DNA of 64,000 bases from Phycisphaerales bacterium. Lineage in GTDB: Bacteria; Planctomycetota; Phycisphaerae; UBA1845; UTPLA1. The stretch is from positions 248,001 to 312,000 of the forward strand of contig JAKSDK010000138.1 of NCBI GenBank assembly GCA_022360095.1. The letters run 5' to 3'. Below the pieces are notes generated by a model that had not been told where the DNA came from, did not search any database, and saw only the letters and a program-made list of their open reading frames with translations. How positions within the stretch are numbered: position 1 is the first letter of the stretch; every line of letters starts with the position of its first letter. The position numbers and the translations under genes were made by a program. Of this stretch, positions 8,386-17,543 are shown one piece after another.

Positions 8386-9629
8386 ACGCCGCCCCCGGGG
8401 TTCTCCTTGCCCTTCGTCCGGATCAATAGGGCATTGGCCCAGTCAGCGTGGTCCGAAAGATCCAGTTCCCGAGCCATGTCACATTCCAATGTCAGCATCT
8501 TGGCGCCGGTCACGTCGACCGAAACCGTCCGCGGAGCCTCGCCCCCGCGAACGAGCTGAGACTCATATCGAATCTTGTCGTCCGTTCTCACGCGAAACAC
8601 GACGCTGCCGTACGCACCGACCGAATGATCGATCCCGACGACCGCGGAAAAACGTTCGAATTGGCCGTCCAGCTTATACGTAAGCGTCGTATCCGCATGA
8701 ACGCCGATTCCTTTCTCATAGATCCGCCGTCCCAGTCGAATCGAACCCCCAGTTACATTCTTGTCGCGCTGCGGTGGCCACGACGCCCCGGTCATCGAAT
8801 CCTGCTCAATTTTCAACGGTTCCATGTCGGACAGATAGACCATCCGATCGCTGCGCAGATCAATCGTCCGAATCCATGCCCATGGTAGAGTCAATCGGCC
8901 GAGCGGACCGGCATCGACGTCCAAGCCCGATTCGTCCGCCGAAAGGATCTGAGCCGTGAAACGATCGCCGTCGTTCAGCAAAACGTTGGCGGGACGCTCC
9001 CTCGGTTCGACCGACGGGGCGCTCAGAACGAAACCGTAGACCTTGTCCAAACGATCCGATCGAGTCCGCGAACCAAATCGAAACTCCCAACCCTCGGGCT
9101 CCAGTCGCTCCAATGAGCCCGGCACGACAACCGCCTTACCGTCCTTGGCGATGATCATGGTGTCGCGTCCCGGTTTGCGGTCTGCGATTCGACGTTGAAA
9201 CTCTCGTTCGACTTCCGGAGACTCCATGGATGCCGTTCGAACCGCGGCCAACGCCGCGAACGGGATGGGCACCGGTTTTTCCCAACCGATGTCCACCTGC
9301 AAGACCCGGGGTGCATTGCTCCTCCCTGTCCGCATCCTTCCATGGAGCACGCCTCCGTCCGCCAAATAAAACGTATCGGCATCCGAAGAGATGCGTCGGC
9401 CTCTTGATAAGACCTTGCGCTGAGGCGAGATGCGAAGAACATCGTCGAGTGCAATCTCAGCTTCCCTGTCCTTCAAGCGGTACCGGACCCGACCCTGGCT
9501 CGTTATTTCGATCAACTCAACGTCGAGTGTTCGGGCATCGAACAAGCCGACACGCAGGCGCAACGGCTCTTCATTCGCGGTCGCACGATCAAGAAGGAGA
9601 AAACAGACAAACGGTAAGATCAGGCTCAT
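8382..9629 (-). CDS. Secreted NPCBM-domain protein
   Basis: A 415-residue protein with a signal peptide (MSLILPFVCFLLLDRATA). Its N-terminal two thirds are repeated short beta strands of the kind DGDRFTAQILSADESGLDV, where a short hairpin is followed by a basic or acidic patch; they resemble SH3-like folds. The C-terminal part from about residue 265 is an NPCBM domain (novel putative carbohydrate-binding module): YLSDMEPLKIEQ, then GGSIRLGRRIYEKGIGVHAD, ending in LTLECD and DHADWANALL. It overlaps its neighbours by four bases on both sides. A role in binding glycans or the cell envelope is inferred from the domain only. Confidence 0.85.
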   Translation of the reverse strand: MSLILPFVCFLLLDRATANEEPLRLRVGLFDARTLDVELIEITSQGRVRYRLKDREAEIALDDVLRISPQRKVLSRGRRISSDADTFYLADGGVLHGRMRTGRSNAPRVLQVDIGWEKPVPIPFAALAAVRTASMESPEVEREFQRRIADRKPGRDTMIIAKDGKAVVVPGSLERLEPEGWEFRFGSRTRSDRLDKVYGFVLSAPSVEPRERPANVLLNDGDRFTAQILSADESGLDVDAGPLGRLTLPWAWIRTIDLRSDRMVYLSDMEPLKIEQDSMTGASWPPQRDKNVTGGSIRLGRRIYEKGIGVHADTTLTYKLDGQFERFSAVVGIDHSVGAYGSVVFRVRTDDKIRYESQLVRGGEAPRTVSVDVTGAKMLTLECDMARELDLSDHADWANALLIRTKGKENPGGGV

Positions 9630-10732
9630 CGCTCGACCGGCGCGTCCTTGGCAAGTTGTTTGTAATACTGTTCGAGCAATTCGCGGTACTGGCTGGGAAA
9701 CTGCTTCTGAAGCGTTTGAAGAATCTGCTCGCGCTCTTTCGGCGGCATCTTACCCCACATCTCACCCGGCTTGGCGCGCGTTTTACGAAGTTCGCCGATG
9801 CGCCCTTCTCCTTGAGGAAGCGTGGACCGTTGGGCGCCGCCTGACGGTTGTTGTCCACCCGAGTCACCGCCGCTCTTTCCGCCGCCGCCTTCGCCGCCGC
9901 CGCCGCCCTGCTGCTCCTGTTCCTCGGCCTCCTCAATGAGAATGTCGAGCAGCTCAACCGCCTCGTCCTGCCGATCCAACACGTCATCATCCGTAAATCC
10001 GAGACCGATCTTTCGACGAGCATAATTCAGCAAATCCCGAACATCACCCAGGCGACCGGGTGCACGACGGGACAACTCCGTTAGAATCTGCGTTGCGGAC
10101 ACCCTCAGGCGCTCCGGCGCGTTGGGGTGATTCTTCAGAAAATCCTCAAATGTCGCGTAGGCCTGCTCATATGCCAGATTGTGCACCTGGCAATAACCCA
10201 ACATGAAACGAAACTGATCGGAGGCCGTCGTATATTGCTCCACGGGCGGATGGGCCTTACGAACACGGTCCAACATGGCATGACAACGATCGATCTGCTC
10301 GATCTCGATCATCGCCGTCGCGGCAAAATTAGCCGCAGCAACCGCCAGAAACGGGTCTTCCGACTCGGACAAAACTTCGAAAACGCCGGCGGCCTCGGTG
10401 GGGTTGTCTTCGTCCAGCAGATCCAGGCCGCGTTTGAAATCCGGTGACAGAATCGAGAAGGCCAGGTTGATAAACTCACTCAACCCGTCAGGCTCCGTTC
10501 GATTACGCTGCTGAGTCACGAAGGCTCTTGCGTCGGCATCGTATGCACCGTGGTTGGACACATGATCGAGAAAGTCAGCGACGACCTTCTCCGCGGGAAC
10601 CGGCGGCGGGGCAGGTTTCCCTGGCGCCCGTTTCTTCGGCGCCATCCAATCATATCCGGGCACCGGATCGGGCAGATTCTTCGGCATCCACGCCAAAGAA
10701 ACTGAAAACACGGCCACCGTAAGACACGACAT
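9626..10732 (-). CDS. TPR-containing protein of the MoxR cluster
   Basis: A 368-residue protein with a short hydrophobic N-terminus (MSCLTVAVFSVSLAWM). TPR-like helices follow (FKRGLDLLDEDNPTEAAGVF, AAANFAATAMIEIEQIDRCHAML, YCQVHNLAYEQAYATFEDFL). Then come a Gly/Ser/Gln-rich linker (about residues 270-305) and a conserved-looking C-terminal helix, MWGKMPPKEREQILQTLQ. A good ribosome binding site (AGGAGA) precedes the ATG. It sits between the coiled-coil gene (16-base gap) and the NPCBM gene (four-base overlap). It is probably exported and works with the VWA/MoxR proteins; this is inferred from position. Confidence 0.78.
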   Translation of the reverse strand: MSCLTVAVFSVSLAWMPKNLPDPVPGYDWMAPKKRAPGKPAPPPVPAEKVVADFLDHVSNHGAYDADARAFVTQQRNRTEPDGLSEFINLAFSILSPDFKRGLDLLDEDNPTEAAGVFEVLSESEDPFLAVAAANFAATAMIEIEQIDRCHAMLDRVRKAHPPVEQYTTASDQFRFMLGYCQVHNLAYEQAYATFEDFLKNHPNAPERLRVSATQILTELSRRAPGRLGDVRDLLNYARRKIGLGFTDDDVLDRQDEAVELLDILIEEAEEQEQQGGGGGEGGGGKSGGDSGGQQPSGGAQRSTLPQGEGRIGELRKTRAKPGEMWGKMPPKEREQILQTLQKQFPSQYRELLEQYYKQLAKDAPVER

Positions 10733-10748
10733 GATTCATTCTCCTGCG

Positions 10749-12710
10749 TTATTGCGCTTGCGATAACGCCTCGTGCATTTCCTTGGCCATCTCCGCCACG
10801 TCTGCCTGGCGTTTGGAAAGCCGCTTCAGACCGGAGTCGATGTCCTCAGTCCGGGCCTCCGTTTTGGTCCTCGCGTCATGAAGCTTTTCCGTGGAAACGT
10901 TGACCCGCAATTGACATGCGCGGAGTAACTTCAACTCGGCGGAGCCGGGCAACAACGGTGTATTGCCTCCGCCACCCTGTCCACCGCCGCCACTCTCGAG
11001 CTCCTCCTGCTTTCGTTTGATGGCGTCGATGATGTCACGCAAGACTTGCTCCAGATCGGATTGCATCAGGCGCACCGTTTCGCCGGCATCGGCTGCCGCC
11101 AGTCGATCGGCGACATCACGCGCATCGTCGCGAACGTGCTCCACCAATTGGGGCAAAACGACCGTCGAACCTTCCTCCACCAACAAGAAAAGCGATTCGT
11201 CCGCCTGATCACCGACCCACCGCTGCCGTTGAGACAATTCCGCCAGTTCAAGCTGATCCGATCGCTTCCAATTGTCCGGGCCCAAATCGGCCAGGCGATT
11301 CGTCGATTTGTTGCATTCGATTTGACGACTGAGCATGGCTCGAAAGCGTGACTCCAAAGCGGCGAGCAACTCCTCCTGCTGTTCCTTACGGAGCTGGTCC
11401 AGGCGATCCTCAAGCGCTTCTTTGGCGCTCTTCAACTTTTCGATGGCCTCTTCCTGTTTCTCGATCGCCTCTTCAAGTTTTTCCTTTTCCAAATCGTCCG
11501 CCGCCCCTTCCTGCAACGGAACCGCCTGCTCGACGCCCTCCTTGCCAGGCACCTGTTCTTGCAGAGCACCCTCTTGCGAATCACCCTCTTGCGAGCCGGA
11601 CTGGTCGCCGGACGGCTGACCTTGTTGCTGTTCTCCCCCGCCCTGAGTGCCGCCCCCTTCGGCCTGACTGTCTCCTTTCATTTCGTCCAGCAGTTGTTTG
11701 CTCTTCTCGGCGGTTTCTCGTTGTGTTTCCGACTGCTTCTTGAGGCTCAGCTTGTTGCGAAGTTGCCTGGCCTGCTCCTCAATTTTCTCCAGTGCTTGCT
11801 CCAGATCCTTGGCGGCTTCGTCCTGACTCTTTTTTGCATCACCGGCTTGCCCTTCGCCGAGACTTTTTTCAGCGGAATCCATTTTCTCAGCGGCATTGTT
11901 GAGTTCTTTTGCCGCCTGTCCGGCCTCCCCCCCCTGCGATGATTTTGGTTCACCGTCGGCAGCCTCCTCGTCACCCGCCCGTGACTCGGCATCGGCGATG
12001 GACTCCATGGCCTTCGCCAACGCCTCCGTCTCACGACGTATTCCCGATTGCGCCTTTGCAACTTCATCCAGAGGCGCATCTTTCTGCGACGTCTTACCGG
12101 CAACCTCCTTCTGCCGCTCGATCAGATTCTTGAGTTGCTTGGCCGCTGCCTCCAGCGCTTCGGCCCGTTGCTCCGCCCGACGAGCCTCTTCTGCATCCGC
12201 CTTTTCCTCTTCCTGCTCCTTGATGATCTTCTCAAGTTCCCGACGGATGGCTTCCAGACGCTCCAGTTCCTCCTTGCGCTCCTCAAGCTGTTCCGGGTCT
12301 TCCAACAACAGCTTCAAAAGTTCCTGCAAATCCATGACGACGGCCTGCTGCAAATCGACCGCATCTGAAAACTGCTCGCCTTCCAACTTCTGTATGATCT
12401 CGTCCAATTGCTCCCGAACGAGCCTGCTTCGCAAGTCGCCCAATCCCTCGAGCAATCGACCAGCCTTGTCCGGCTCCGCTTTGCGTAAGGCCTGGCTCAA
12501 CTGAAACATCCGATCTTCAAGGCGGGAGACGCGATCACGCACAATCGCCTCGCGATCCGCCAGGGACGACCCCGCAGACTTGGGTGTGGCCCCGTCCGTT
12601 TTTTCCGAATCCTGGGCCCGGACGGAAGCGGCAAGCATCACCGGCCAAAATGTCGCCATCACAACGATCACGACCTGTCGCTTTGTCATCATCAGGCGGC
12701 GAAGATTCAC
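10749..12710 (-). CDS. Long coiled-coil protein, Glu/Gln-rich
   Basis: A 653-residue protein: an N-terminal hydrophobic export or anchor segment (VVIVVMATFWPVMLAASVRA), then almost continuous heptads rich in Glu, Lys, Gln and Ala. A low-complexity Gly/Gln/Ser stretch lies near residue 360. The start is GTG at 12710, overlapping the upstream stop by four bases and preceded by GAGGAAGAACC, a convincing ribosome binding site. In-frame ATGs exist seven and eight codons later. It presumably forms extended rods in the periplasm or at the membrane. Proteins of this type recur behind DUF4175-like genes in planctomycetes, but the function is unknown. Confidence 0.82.
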   Translation of the reverse strand: MNLRRLMMTKRQVVIVVMATFWPVMLAASVRAQDSEKTDGATPKSAGSSLADREAIVRDRVSRLEDRMFQLSQALRKAEPDKAGRLLEGLGDLRSRLVREQLDEIIQKLEGEQFSDAVDLQQAVVMDLQELLKLLLEDPEQLEERKEELERLEAIRRELEKIIKEQEEEKADAEEARRAEQRAEALEAAAKQLKNLIERQKEVAGKTSQKDAPLDEVAKAQSGIRRETEALAKAMESIADAESRAGDEEAADGEPKSSQGGEAGQAAKELNNAAEKMDSAEKSLGEGQAGDAKKSQDEAAKDLEQALEKIEEQARQLRNKLSLKKQSETQRETAEKSKQLLDEMKGDSQAEGGGTQGGGEQQQGQPSGDQSGSQEGDSQEGALQEQVPGKEGVEQAVPLQEGAADDLEKEKLEEAIEKQEEAIEKLKSAKEALEDRLDQLRKEQQEELLAALESRFRAMLSRQIECNKSTNRLADLGPDNWKRSDQLELAELSQRQRWVGDQADESLFLLVEEGSTVVLPQLVEHVRDDARDVADRLAAADAGETVRLMQSDLEQVLRDIIDAIKRKQEELESGGGGQGGGGNTPLLPGSAELKLLRACQLRVNVSTEKLHDARTKTEARTEDIDSGLKRLSKRQADVAEMAKEMHEALSQAQ

Positions 12711-14938
12711 GGTTCTTCCTCAGGCTTGGAATCAGAGTCCGACTCCGATTCCGGACTACCGAAGAGTTTCTCAATCTCTCGTTCCAAACGGGCCTGGGTG
12801 TCCTTGTTCACGTCCTTCTGCAACCGGACGATGTCCCGCAGCAAGGCCACGGCCTCGTTGTACCCTTCCCATTTTAGCATGTTCGCAAGGGCCTCATACA
12901 TGATTCGGACGATCCTGGTCTGCTGTTGTTCCAGTTCATCGGCCACTTTTTCGTCAAACTGGTAGCGAAGGCGTTCAATCAACTCTGCCGCTTCCGTGAC
13001 TTCGGTGTTTATCAGTCGCTTGAGCGGCACCACGACCCCTCCCTGGAGACGCCGTCGCACGGTCGGGTTGTCCAACTGGTTTACTTTCAGCTCACCGATG
13101 ATCTGATCGAACTGTCTGACGATCGTCTTCAAACGTCCCGTCTGTTGCCTCTGCGTCCTCGCCTCCTGACCATAGCGAACCGACCGCCGAGTGGAATCCG
13201 AATCCGGGTCGGCCATGTCCCGCAAATCCATGATCCTTCGGTTGAGCTGTTCCTGTGACTTGATGATTCGTTCGAATTCTCTTCGCCACTCATGCTCTCT
13301 ACGGCCCAGTTCGGTCAACAATTCTTCAGGCGTCACAATTCGTAACGTATAGGCCAACGATTCACCCACATGGGGCCCGGACGAATCGGATGCCTTGCGT
13401 GCGTCGCTCCGTGCCGACCTCGGCGGTTGATAATCTTCCGCCAAAACCTGCAACGTCAACTGGTCACCCGGCTTGAGCGTCAGTGGAAGCAACGGCCACG
13501 ATTGTCTCAATGTGTAACGTAGCTGTTTGAGAACAAACTCCGGAAGCGGCTCCGACTGTGCCGCCGCCGTATCCCCATCTTCGCGCTTCGCTTGATGCAC
13601 CAAGGCAACCGATCGGAGTCCGAGGTTGTCCTCGCAGTCCACGGCGAGATTCAACATCGCGTTCGGAACCACAAGTTCGCCAGCGCCCGGCAAGGTCAAT
13701 CGCACTTTCGGGGCCGGGTCGGTCAATAGATTGAAGGTATAAGTGACAGGACGACGGTCATCCAGATCAGACTCATCACGCACGTCCAAGTAATACGTGC
13801 CCCTACGCTCGGGCACGAACTCCGTCATCACGCGCGTCCCGTTCTCGATGAATGCGTCGGCCACAATCCGTTCGTCCGATCGTGATTTCAGGACCGCTTG
13901 CACCAGCGGCTTGCTCATGGTCGCATCAATGCGCACGGCGGAGCCGCGAATGATGTCCGCGCTCGCCTGTCCCTGTGGAAGCACAAACGGCTTCTTCTCC
14001 GCGTAAGCCGGAGGAACAACCTCGATCTGCACCAACTTCACCGACGGCCGATGAACGGCATTGATTTCATACCATTCGGTACGCTCATCGACGCCGAACT
14101 TGCCGATCAGAAACCGAACCCTCATGGCCTGGGTCAACGGCCCGAAGTCCAGAATGAACTGGTCCCTGCCCCGCCGATCCATGTTGCGTTCGGACCGGTC
14201 GCCTGAGTCAAAGGCGAATTCCGCGCGCAGCGACGGCGGCACTTTGTCCAAAGCCGTCGCCACGAGCGTCAGCTCATCCCCGATCGGCCAGGACAGTTTT
14301 CCGTCTTCGTCAAACCCCTCGACTGCAATTCGAGTGCTGACCGGCCAGGCCTCATCCGACAACCGAAGGTTGCGAGCGAGATAGGTCGCCATCGTCTCGG
14401 GAGCCGTGACGAAGGCGATGAATGCGATCAGCAAGGCCGTCGCCCCGAGGGACAAGAATCGCCGGTGGCGGTCTAGTCGAAGCACCTCGTTGGTCGGCAA
14501 TTCTCGAAACTGATCGGCCGACTGTTCAATCAGCGCCTTGACCATCGCCGGCGAGTTTCGAAGAGGGTTTGATGTTTCTTTGGCTTTGACCCCCTCCGCA
14601 AACGCCACGGCCGAGATCAGTTGATCGCGATAAGATGCATTCAGGCGTTCGAAAATCGCGGCCACGTCCGTCGTACTCACTCGAACGCCCACGGTCCGAA
14701 TCACTCGATGATAAAACTGATGTCCGACGACACCGGTCAGAACAAACAACATCATCGCCCGCGGACCGACACCGAGAATCAGCATTCGATCCAGAAGCAG
14801 CTGGACCGCGGCCAACCCCACCAGCATCGCAGCACACAGGCAAAGCCCTTCAATCAAGGCGTAACGCTTGAGCGTACGCCCGACACGCTCCAGCGGGGCG
14901 ATGATCCGTCGATTGAATTGATCGGCCTGTGTTTCCAT
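12707..14938 (-). CDS. DUF4175-like membrane protein
   Basis: A 743-residue protein. Two adjacent membrane helices near residues 27-50 and 58-78 are followed by a cytoplasmic-looking loop and a third helix near 155-175 (LSLGATALLIAFIAFVTAPE). A long beta-rich extracytoplasmic part then holds at least two Ig-like modules. From about residue 545 a helical Glu/Arg-rich C-terminus ends in an acidic tail (SESDSDSKPEEEP). This layout fits the DUF4175 group found downstream of MoxR/VWA genes. It starts 32 bases after the preceding VWA gene and overlaps the next gene by four bases. Confidence 0.75.
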   Translation of the reverse strand: METQADQFNRRIIAPLERVGRTLKRYALIEGLCLCAAMLVGLAAVQLLLDRMLILGVGPRAMMLFVLTGVVGHQFYHRVIRTVGVRVSTTDVAAIFERLNASYRDQLISAVAFAEGVKAKETSNPLRNSPAMVKALIEQSADQFRELPTNEVLRLDRHRRFLSLGATALLIAFIAFVTAPETMATYLARNLRLSDEAWPVSTRIAVEGFDEDGKLSWPIGDELTLVATALDKVPPSLRAEFAFDSGDRSERNMDRRGRDQFILDFGPLTQAMRVRFLIGKFGVDERTEWYEINAVHRPSVKLVQIEVVPPAYAEKKPFVLPQGQASADIIRGSAVRIDATMSKPLVQAVLKSRSDERIVADAFIENGTRVMTEFVPERRGTYYLDVRDESDLDDRRPVTYTFNLLTDPAPKVRLTLPGAGELVVPNAMLNLAVDCEDNLGLRSVALVHQAKREDGDTAAAQSEPLPEFVLKQLRYTLRQSWPLLPLTLKPGDQLTLQVLAEDYQPPRSARSDARKASDSSGPHVGESLAYTLRIVTPEELLTELGRREHEWRREFERIIKSQEQLNRRIMDLRDMADPDSDSTRRSVRYGQEARTQRQQTGRLKTIVRQFDQIIGELKVNQLDNPTVRRRLQGGVVVPLKRLINTEVTEAAELIERLRYQFDEKVADELEQQQTRIVRIMYEALANMLKWEGYNEAVALLRDIVRLQKDVNKDTQARLEREIEKLFGSPESESDSDSKPEEEP

Positions 14939-14970
14939 CGGTGACGTTCCGATACGTAAACCACTTCGAC

Positions 14971-17514
14971 TTAAAGTAACTTGGCCTTCTTTCTAAGAAT
15001 CCATTCCGCCGTCAGCAATAAGATCAATGCCGCGAGCAGATATTCATTGTCCCACAACGGCTGAATTCGGCCGACGTGGGGAGACGTCCGGCTTCGGTCC
15101 TCGATCAGACTGGTCACTGCGTCGGTCTCATCGATCTCAAAATAGCGACTCTTTCCGCCGACAGACTCGACCAGCTCCTTCAAACCGGCACGGTCCATCG
15201 CCGTGTTGCGCATCTCGACATCAGGCCTGGTCACAAAGATTTCCTTCTCGACCACGGCCCCCTGCTCGGACTCACCCCGCCTCATCACCGGCAGCTTGGC
15301 CCTCAGATGAAGCGCACCGACCTGACTCGGAATAAATCGACCCTCGTAGTACCCATCGCGTCCGGGAATCGGCGCCAACGAGATCGTTTGCGTTTCCTTC
15401 CCGCGATCCATTGAACCGACTTGCGTAACGACGACTTCCAGCAACGGCAGCAGCAGAGGATTAAAACGGTCATCAAGCGCTCGAACCGTCATCGTCACCG
15501 ACTCACCGAGGTTGTATTGATCCTTGGAGGTCAGAATCTGACCGCGCGCCCGACCACCCAACAACTTGCCTTCCACCAGATATCGTAGCATTTGAATCCA
15601 AAACCGATTGAAATGGCGTTCGTCCGAACGCCGCCATCGCCAGGTCGAGTTCATCCCCAGGTAGGCCGTACGTCCTGTTCCCACGAACTGCGTGGCCAGC
15701 AACACATGCGGCCCAAAGCTGTTTGCCATTCTCGGGTTGGTGTGCCGCATCAAGGCCTGGGCAATCGGTTTTTCGCGCCGAACCGGATAATGCCAGAATA
15801 CATTGCCCAACACGGCCCAGCTTGTTCGCGTTTCAGACGGATCGTCGGACTGTCGAAGGATCGGATTCGCGGCCGCCTCATCCGGCACAAGAATGGGCCA
15901 GGATCTGGTCTGATAGTGGCCAAGTTCGTTGATCACAATCTCCGCCTCGGGGTCAGGTACAATCGGCAACACTTCGATCAGCGACTGAGTCTTCGTCGAG
16001 CGAAAAAACCGTCCGGTGTACTTGTTTCCCGCAGCATAAAGCAGACCGCCGCCGTGGTCCGACACATAGGTTGCCAAAACGCTTCCCCACGTCGGATCAA
16101 GCTCCTTCGGCTCGCAATCCATCAGAATAATCGCGTCGTATTTGTTGATCTCTTCCGGTCCCGCGGGCAATTCTTTGATCACCGTGTTGCCGTCTCGAAC
16201 GGCGTTGATGTCGGCCGACTGAAGCCAGGCGGACAGATCGACCGTCGCGTCGCGCTCCAGCATCCGACTCAGGAACCGATAGTCGTAACTCGGCGATCCG
16301 GCGACGAGCAAGACCTTCATCTTGTCATCGAGCACCTGCACGGCGGGAGACAGCTCGCGCTGGTTGTCCGATGTGACTGCCTCGTACGGCAGCGCGGCAA
16401 TACGCGCGACATAATTCACCGTGCCCGGTTCCGAGACTTTACGCTCAAAAACAATCGGAGCCGTCCGACCGTTCGCGTCCGGTCGAACCGTACGAACTTC
16501 CACCACTTCCGGCCCCTTGTCGGCGCCGTTGCTCGACTCACGCCGTTCAAGCAACTCGACCTTCAGACCTGTTTCATCGACACCTTCCGTCTCGACGTGC
16601 ACCGTGACACTGAACGGATCGTTCTTGAACACCGAGCGGGCGGCGCCGATCTGGGTGATCCGGACATTCACCGGGTCCGCCGGGTCGCCGACGCCGACGG
16701 CATACAGTCCGACTCGTCGTTGCTTCAGATATCGCGCAATCACCGCCGACGATTCACCGCGATTGAATCTGCCGTCCGTCAGCAAAACCACACCTGCGAT
16801 CGGCATTCCCGCGACGGAGTCGATCGCGCCGCGAATGGCCAACCCAAGATCCGTCGACGAGCCATCCGGAATAAATTTGAATGCACCAACCCTTCCGTCT
16901 TGCGCACTCCCGACGGCGCCGGCATTTTTGTCTTCTGTCATGACGTTCGACGATTCTTCGCGATCGCCCGGCTTTTGCCGAACCAATCCGTGGAACTCAA
17001 CACCCTCTCCAAACGAAAAGAGCTTCACGTCGTTGCTCTCCGCAAGCGACCTCAGCCATCGACCGTCGTCATCGCCCAGAATTTTCTCACAGATCGCGGA
17101 ACGGACGAAACCGTCATCCGGAATCGTTCCCACCGCGGCCTCGGTCCGTTGCGCATCTCCCTCATGACGATATGAATCCGCCAACGACATGCTTGCGGAC
17201 TTGTCGACAAGCACCAGCGTATAGGCCTCCAGGCGGCGATGAATGTAATTCACCAACACCGGCTCCAACCCGATCAAGCCGAGCAACACCAGTACCATCA
17301 CACGACAACCCGACAGCATCCAGCGGAGGCGCGGCGTCACCCGGCCTCGAGCCTCGCGACGATACATCCAGGTCACGGCGTACAAGACCGCCACGGTCAA
17401 CACGCCACCGATCAATAGCGCATTGTCCGGAGACCAACGGGCGAATTCGAGCTGGCGATCGACACTGACCGTGGTCGTGCCTTCAGCGAGGATGTTCAAA
17501 CTCTTCAAGCTCAT
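14971..17514 (-). CDS. VWA-domain membrane protein with GATase1-like region
   Basis: About 847 residues. Two N-terminal membrane helices (LLIGGVLTVAVLYAVTWMY and MVLVLLGLIGLEPVLV) precede a von Willebrand A domain with MIDAS residues DKSASMS, GSSTD and LTDGRFN. A CARDB/Ig-like region follows. Next is a class I glutamine-amidotransferase-like fold (DAIILMDCEPKELDPTWGS, YVSDHGGGLLYAAG) without an obvious catalytic Cys. It ends with a C-terminal membrane helix (LLAALILLLTAEWIL). ATG 17514 is used, 29 bases after the previous stop; an open frame reaches 17625 but has no ribosome binding site and overlaps the neighbour. It is probably a cell-surface complex partner of the MoxR ATPase. Confidence 0.85.
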   Translation of the reverse strand: MSLKSLNILAEGTTTVSVDRQLEFARWSPDNALLIGGVLTVAVLYAVTWMYRREARGRVTPRLRWMLSGCRVMVLVLLGLIGLEPVLVNYIHRRLEAYTLVLVDKSASMSLADSYRHEGDAQRTEAAVGTIPDDGFVRSAICEKILGDDDGRWLRSLAESNDVKLFSFGEGVEFHGLVRQKPGDREESSNVMTEDKNAGAVGSAQDGRVGAFKFIPDGSSTDLGLAIRGAIDSVAGMPIAGVVLLTDGRFNRGESSAVIARYLKQRRVGLYAVGVGDPADPVNVRITQIGAARSVFKNDPFSVTVHVETEGVDETGLKVELLERRESSNGADKGPEVVEVRTVRPDANGRTAPIVFERKVSEPGTVNYVARIAALPYEAVTSDNQRELSPAVQVLDDKMKVLLVAGSPSYDYRFLSRMLERDATVDLSAWLQSADINAVRDGNTVIKELPAGPEEINKYDAIILMDCEPKELDPTWGSVLATYVSDHGGGLLYAAGNKYTGRFFRSTKTQSLIEVLPIVPDPEAEIVINELGHYQTRSWPILVPDEAAANPILRQSDDPSETRTSWAVLGNVFWHYPVRREKPIAQALMRHTNPRMANSFGPHVLLATQFVGTGRTAYLGMNSTWRWRRSDERHFNRFWIQMLRYLVEGKLLGGRARGQILTSKDQYNLGESVTMTVRALDDRFNPLLLPLLEVVVTQVGSMDRGKETQTISLAPIPGRDGYYEGRFIPSQVGALHLRAKLPVMRRGESEQGAVVEKEIFVTRPDVEMRNTAMDRAGLKELVESVGGKSRYFEIDETDAVTSLIEDRSRTSPHVGRIQPLWDNEYLLAALILLLTAEWILRKKAKLL

Positions 17515-17543
17515 TGACTGCAAATCCGTGAACGAAAACTCGT

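Noticed and set aside
15592-17175. 527-codon plus-strand open frame within the VWA gene
   Set aside because: It is Arg/His-rich with no recognisable domain and lies opposite a gene with clear VWA motifs.
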